From a bacterium UBP6_UBA1209 (GTDB lineage: Bacteria > UBP6 > UBA1177): a DNA stretch of 10,380 nucleotides. Below are positions 6,851-10,380 of the stretch, in pieces (within the stretch, counting starts at the first letter, position 1; each line of letters begins with the position of its first letter). The translations under genes were made by a program, and so were the position numbers. The notes under the pieces were generated by a model, which was given only the letters and a program-made list of their open reading frames with translations, did no database searches and had not been told where the DNA came from. The DNA is taken from contig DBXP01000052.1 of assembly GCA_002309575.1 (NCBI GenBank), positions 1 through 10,380 on the forward strand, given 5' to 3'.

Positions 6851-6902
6851 CCGCAGGTTTTTAGTTTGACACTCCACAAATCGGAAGCCGGCACCGCTGA
6901 AG

Positions 6903-6931
6903 TTGAAGAAGACAGGTGGATGTGATATTTT
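6903..6931 (+). promoter_or_regulatory. Possible promoter for buk
   Basis: TTGAAG (6903-6908) and TATTTT (6926-6931) are 17 bases apart, each matching four of six consensus positions, in an AT-rich stretch ahead of buk. It would let buk be transcribed independently of the restriction gene. A perfect TTGACA at 6866-6871 has no matching -10 and was not chosen. The call is weak. Confidence 0.3.
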
Positions 6932-6972
6932 AATATAAAAAAGGATTTTTAATTTTTTATGAGGAGAGAAAA

Positions 6973-8046
6973 ATGACAAAAACAGAAGTCGCAATCGTTG
7001 TAAATCCCGGCTCGACATCGACGAAATTCGCCGTTTTCAGCCGCGAGGGCTCGCTTTATGAAGAGACTGTGAGACATCCTCAGGAGGAACTCGCTAAGTT
7101 CAAACTTGTTTCGGAGCAGTTCGATTTCAGGTATTCGATGATAAAAAAAGCCGTTGACAAAGTCGTTGCCGAAAAGGGCTTTCAGGTCGTCGCATCTGTC
7201 GGCAGAGGCGGTCCGGTAAAACCGCTCGAAGGCGGTACATACCTCGTCAATCAGGCGCTTCTGGACGATTTGAACAGCTGCAAATTCGCAAACCACGCCT
7301 CCAACCTCGGCGGAATAATCGCAGACAGATTAGCGAAGGATTTCGGTTTGAAAGAGAGCTACATCGTTGACCCGGTAACGACCGACAACATGTGGGACAA
7401 GGCGCGTCTCAGCGGACTTCCGGGGATCACGAGGATCTGCCGTGTCCACGCGCTCAACATCAAGGCTGTAGCCAGAAAAATCGCCGAAAAACAGGGCAAG
7501 GATTTCTACAAAGCGAACTATGTTGTCGCTCACTTGGGCGGCGGAATTTCGATAGCTGCACTCGAAGGAGGCAAAGTGGTCGATGTCAACGACGGACTGC
7601 TCGGAATGGGACCTTTCAGCATGAACAGAGCAGGTGCGATGCCTTTGATCGGCATAATCAACATGTGCTACTCGATGCCGAAAGAAGAAGTGATCCGCAT
7701 TTTCTCGCGTGAGAGCGGATTCAAGGCATACATCGGGACTGAAGACTTCCGCGACATCGAAGACCGCGTCAAAGCAGGCGACCCAGAAACTTTGAAAGTG
7801 TTCGACGCTTTCGAGTATCAGGTCGCGAAAGAGATAGGTGCCTATGCCGCGGCTCTGAAAGGAAAAATCGACGGGATCATCGTTACCGGCGGCTGCGCAT
7901 ACTTCAAAAAGTTTGTCGAAGATCTCAAGGAGTACACCGGCTGGATGGGAGAATTCTTCGTTTATCCCGGTGAAGACGAGCTTGCAGCGCTTGCGGAAGG
8001 CGCATTCAGAGTCGTTGACGGTGTTGAAAAAGCCAAAAATTATTAA
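6973..8046 (+). CDS. buk: Butyrate kinase
   Basis: Transfers phosphate from butyryl phosphate (or a branched acyl phosphate) to ADP, giving the free acid and ATP. It is a member of the acetokinase/ASKHA superfamily and acts in the cytoplasm. The 357-residue length is typical of Buk and shorter than the roughly 400 of acetate kinase. Motifs seen are the N-terminal phosphate loop NPGSTSTK (11-18), RGG (78-80), HASNLGG (108-114), AHLGGGISIA (186-195), TGG (305-307) and the C-terminal YPGEDELAALAEGAFRV (331-347), which is characteristic of butyrate kinases. GAGGAG lies just upstream of the ATG and supports the start. It is the expected partner of ptb, here separated from it by the restriction gene. 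It ends before a strong hairpin shared with the convergent gyrA. Exact acyl substrate is inferred from family. Confidence 0.95.
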   Translation: MTKTEVAIVVNPGSTSTKFAVFSREGSLYEETVRHPQEELAKFKLVSEQFDFRYSMIKKAVDKVVAEKGFQVVASVGRGGPVKPLEGGTYLVNQALLDDLNSCKFANHASNLGGIIADRLAKDFGLKESYIVDPVTTDNMWDKARLSGLPGITRICRVHALNIKAVARKIAEKQGKDFYKANYVVAHLGGGISIAALEGGKVVDVNDGLLGMGPFSMNRAGAMPLIGIINMCYSMPKEEVIRIFSRESGFKAYIGTEDFRDIEDRVKAGDPETLKVFDAFEYQVAKEIGAYAAALKGKIDGIIVTGGCAYFKKFVEDLKEYTGWMGEFFVYPGEDELAALAEGAFRVVDGVEKAKNY

Positions 8047-8052
8047 TTCTTG

Positions 8053-8133
8053 CCGCCGCCGCTGCTTTTTGCCTCCGTCGATTTCTCGATATCTCGAAAT
8101 ATCGATATTACGGCAAGAAGGCGACGGCGGCGG
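8053..8133 (+). terminator. Nested hairpin between convergent buk and gyrA, likely terminator
   Basis: CCGCCGCCG (8053-8061) pairs with CGGCGGCGG (8125-8133). Inner pairing continues imperfectly through GC, TTTTT and GCC against 8112-8122. A second hairpin at the apex is TCGATAT with ATATCGA (8086-8092 and 8099-8105). On the plus strand the stem is followed by TTTATTT (8134-8140), which fits an intrinsic terminator for buk. The minus-strand side has no clear T run, so its role for gyrA is less certain. Confidence 0.65.
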
Positions 8134-8145
8134 TTTATTTCCTGA

Positions 8146-10380
8146 TTAGTTATCTTCCTGATTTTCTGTGATTTCCGGAGTCTCCGGTTCATCGTTCTGA
8201 ATGGTCTCGGACTCGTCTGCAGCCTCTTCGTCAGGCTCAGCGATCTTGGTGACGGAGACGACACGCTCCTCGCCCTCGACTCTGAAGAGACGGACGCCCT
8301 TCGTGTTCCTGCCGATAACGCTGATGCCGCTTACCGGGATGCGGATCGCCTGCCCGTTCGATGTTATCAACATCGCCTCGTCGCCGTCAACGACCTTCAG
8401 GACGCCGACGACATTGCCGTTTTCCTCGGAGGTCTTGATGGTGATGATGCCCTTGCCGCCACGGGACTGAAGCCTGTAATCCTCGACCGGAGTACGTTTT
8501 CCGATACCTTTGTCGGTGATCGAAAGAAGCGTCGTTCCGTCTTCGATGATATCCATCGTTACGACCTCGTCACCGCTTACCAGATTTATCCCGCGGACAC
8601 CTGTTGTATCGCGTCCCATTGCACGGACATCGTTTTCATTGAAGCGGATACTGAGACCAGATCTCGTTGCAAGCACGACATCGTTGCTGCCGTTTGTCAG
8701 CTTGACATCGACCAGTTCGTCGCCGTCAGCCAGCTTGATAGCCTTCTTGCCGTTACTGCGCTGGATCTCGTACTCTTTGATATCGGTCTTCTTGACGGTT
8801 CCGTTTTTGGTGCCCATGAGGATGTAGTGACCCTCGATGAACTCCTTTATCGGCAGGATCGCGGCGATCTTTTCGTCCTTTTCGACGTTGATCAGGTTGA
8901 TGATCGGTTTGCCGCGGCTGTTACGGTTAGCCTCTGGAAGCTGGTGGACCTTTGTCCAGTAGACCTTGCCGTAAGATGTGAAGAGCAGAAGCAGCGTGTG
9001 GCTGCTTGCAACAAAAATATCCTTGACGTAGTCGTTTTCCTTAGGATTTATCGCGTTGATGCCTTTGCCGCCGCGTTTCTGCTTGCGGTAGAGGTCAAGC
9101 GGAGTGCGTTTGATGTAATTTTCGGTCGTGAGGGTAACGACCATGTCATCGTCCGCGATAAGGTCTTCGATGTCGATGTCGCCGTCGTAGTTGACGATGT
9201 CGGTCTTTCTCTCGTCGCCGTATTTTTCCTTGATTTCCTTGAGCTCGTCCTTGATTACGCCGAAAAGAACGCTTTCATTTGCAAGGATCTCTTTGTACCA
9301 TTCGATCTTCTTGTAGAGTTCTTCGAGTTCGGCGATGATCTTGTCTCTTTCGAGTCCGGTGAGTCTGCTCAGTTTCATATCGAGGATGGCGTTTGCCTGA
9401 AGCTTCGAGAGACCGAACCTCTCCATCAAATTGATTCTTGCATCATCAGTTGATGCGGACGATCTGATGATGTGGACAACTTCGTCGATGTTGTCGATCG
9501 CGATCTTCAGACCTTCCAGAATGTGAGCGCGTTTTTCGGCTTCGGCAAGCTCGAAACGTGTCCTTCTCGTTACGACATCCTTTCTGTGAAGAATGAAGTA
9601 GTGGAGCGCGTCCTTGAGGTTTATCGTCTTCGGGATCCCGTTGCAGATCGCTAGCATGTTGATGCCGAAGGAGACCTGGAGCTGCGTCATTTTGAAGAGC
9701 TGGTTGAGGAGGATGTTCGGATCTGCGTCCTTCTTGAGCTCGATGACGACTCTGATTTTCTCGCGTCTGCCCGATTCGTCGCGGATGTCGTGGATCCCTT
9801 CGAGTTTCTTCTCCTTAACGAGGTCGGCGATCTGGATGATCATGTTTGCCTTGTTTACCTGGTAAGGGATCTCGTGGATGATTATGCGGTCACGAGCACC
9901 GTTTTCTCCGATCTCGATCGTCGCTTTCGAACGGATCTTTATGATGCCTTTACCCGTTTCGTAAGCCGCTCTGATGCCGGCTTTGCCGAGGATCGAGCCG
10001 CCTGTCGGGAAATCAGGGCCGGTGATGAACTGCATGAGTTCGGAAATGTCGGCATCCGGGTTGTCGATAAGGTGAATCGTCGCGTTTATCGCCTCGGTGA
10101 TGTTGTGCGGCGGGATGTTGCTCGCCATACCGACCGCTATACCGCTCGTTCCGTTGACAAGCAGTTCCGGGATCTTCGTCGGCATGACTTCGGGTTCCTG
10201 CAAGCTGCCGTCGTAGTTGTCGCGCATGTTGACGGTGTCCTTGTCGAGATCGGCCATGATCTCGCCCGCGATCTTTGCCATTCTCGCCTCGGTGTACCTC
10301 ATTGCAGCCGCGCCGTCGCCGTCGACTGAGCCGAAGTTGCCCTGTCCGTCAACGAGAGTGTAGCGCATCGAGAAATCCTG
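8146..10380 (-). CDS. gyrA: DNA gyrase subunit A, N-terminus beyond window
   Basis: The DNA-breaking and rejoining subunit of gyrase, the type II topoisomerase that introduces negative supercoils with GyrB. 744 residues are present. The frame continues past the window edge, so the ATG at 10368 (MRYTLVDG) is internal, and roughly the first 100 residues, including most of the quinolone-resistance region, are missing. The catalytic tyrosine is at 10294-10296 in AAAMRYTEARM. The breakage-reunion core continues with VMPTKIPELLVNG and GIAVGMASNIPPHN. The C-terminal DNA-wrapping domain carries the GyrA box QKRGGKG (9061-9081), which favours GyrA over ParC, and a second SRGGKG blade signature (8449-8463). 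The protein ends in a strongly acidic tail of about 30 residues (DEEAADESE and following). It converges on buk across the hairpin at 8053-8133. Confidence 0.98.
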   Translation of the reverse strand, partial: QDFSMRYTLVDGQGNFGSVDGDGAAAMRYTEARMAKIAGEIMADLDKDTVNMRDNYDGSLQEPEVMPTKIPELLVNGTSGIAVGMASNIPPHNITEAINATIHLIDNPDADISELMQFITGPDFPTGGSILGKAGIRAAYETGKGIIKIRSKATIEIGENGARDRIIIHEIPYQVNKANMIIQIADLVKEKKLEGIHDIRDESGRREKIRVVIELKKDADPNILLNQLFKMTQLQVSFGINMLAICNGIPKTINLKDALHYFILHRKDVVTRRTRFELAEAEKRAHILEGLKIAIDNIDEVVHIIRSSASTDDARINLMERFGLSKLQANAILDMKLSRLTGLERDKIIAELEELYKKIEWYKEILANESVLFGVIKDELKEIKEKYGDERKTDIVNYDGDIDIEDLIADDDMVVTLTTENYIKRTPLDLYRKQKRGGKGINAINPKENDYVKDIFVASSHTLLLLFTSYGKVYWTKVHQLPEANRNSRGKPIINLINVEKDEKIAAILPIKEFIEGHYILMGTKNGTVKKTDIKEYEIQRSNGKKAIKLADGDELVDVKLTNGSNDVVLATRSGLSIRFNENDVRAMGRDTTGVRGINLVSGDEVVTMDIIEDGTTLLSITDKGIGKRTPVEDYRLQSRGGKGIITIKTSEENGNVVGVLKVVDGDEAMLITSNGQAIRIPVSGISVIGRNTKGVRLFRVEGEERVVSVTKIAEPDEEAADESETIQNDEPETPEITENQEDN

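Noticed and set aside
6866..6871. Perfect TTGACA as -35 of a buk promoter
   Set aside because: No acceptable -10 lies 15-19 bases downstream; that stretch is G+C-rich.
8827..9453. Plus-strand open frame opposite gyrA
   Set aside because: Antisense to the GyrA core and C-terminal domain. The product is low-complexity in Val, Asp and Phe, as expected for a shadow.

Overview
The window looks like a chromosomal stretch from an anaerobic, fermentative bacterium with core genes of moderate to high G+C. Two hand-counted 60-base samples show the contrast: 36 of 60 G+C at 2821-2880 (ptb) and 21 of 60 at 6061-6120 (restriction gene). Strong GGAGG ribosome binding sites and a phosphotransbutyrylase/butyrate kinase pair point to a butyrate or branched-chain acyl-CoA fermenter. 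The phylum cannot be fixed from this sequence. A gut-type Gram-positive or Lentisphaerota-like bacterium is a guess.

Layout. Bases 1-2224 (minus strand) hold a map-aspS pair: methionine aminopeptidase, then aspartyl-tRNA synthetase, whose C-terminus lies outside the window. A short divergent intergenic region (2225-2379) carries a good promoter for map. Bases 2380-3566 (plus strand) hold ptb, whose stop codon overlaps the start of a small DUF493/YbeD-like gene. Bases 3786-6839 hold a large single-chain Type IIL (MmeI-like) restriction-modification enzyme. It is lower in G+C and flanked by AT-rich spacers and a 10-bp direct repeat. Bases 6973-8046 hold buk, butyrate kinase. A long nested hairpin (8053-8133) separates buk from the convergent gyrA (8146-10380, minus strand), whose N-terminus is outside the window.

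How the genes fit together. Ptb and Buk form the classical two-step route from butyryl-CoA (or a branched acyl-CoA) through acyl phosphate to the acid plus ATP. Here the two genes are separated by the restriction gene, which looks like an insertion into a former ptb-DUF493-buk cluster. map, aspS and gyrA are housekeeping genes.

The most interesting object is a roughly 106-bp, multi-hairpin, imperfectly palindromic element (4857-4962). It sits inside the restriction gene, just before the methyltransferase SAM-binding motif, and is read through in frame as about 36 extra residues. It resembles a MITE-like or Rickettsia-palindromic-element-like repeat that has become protein-coding.
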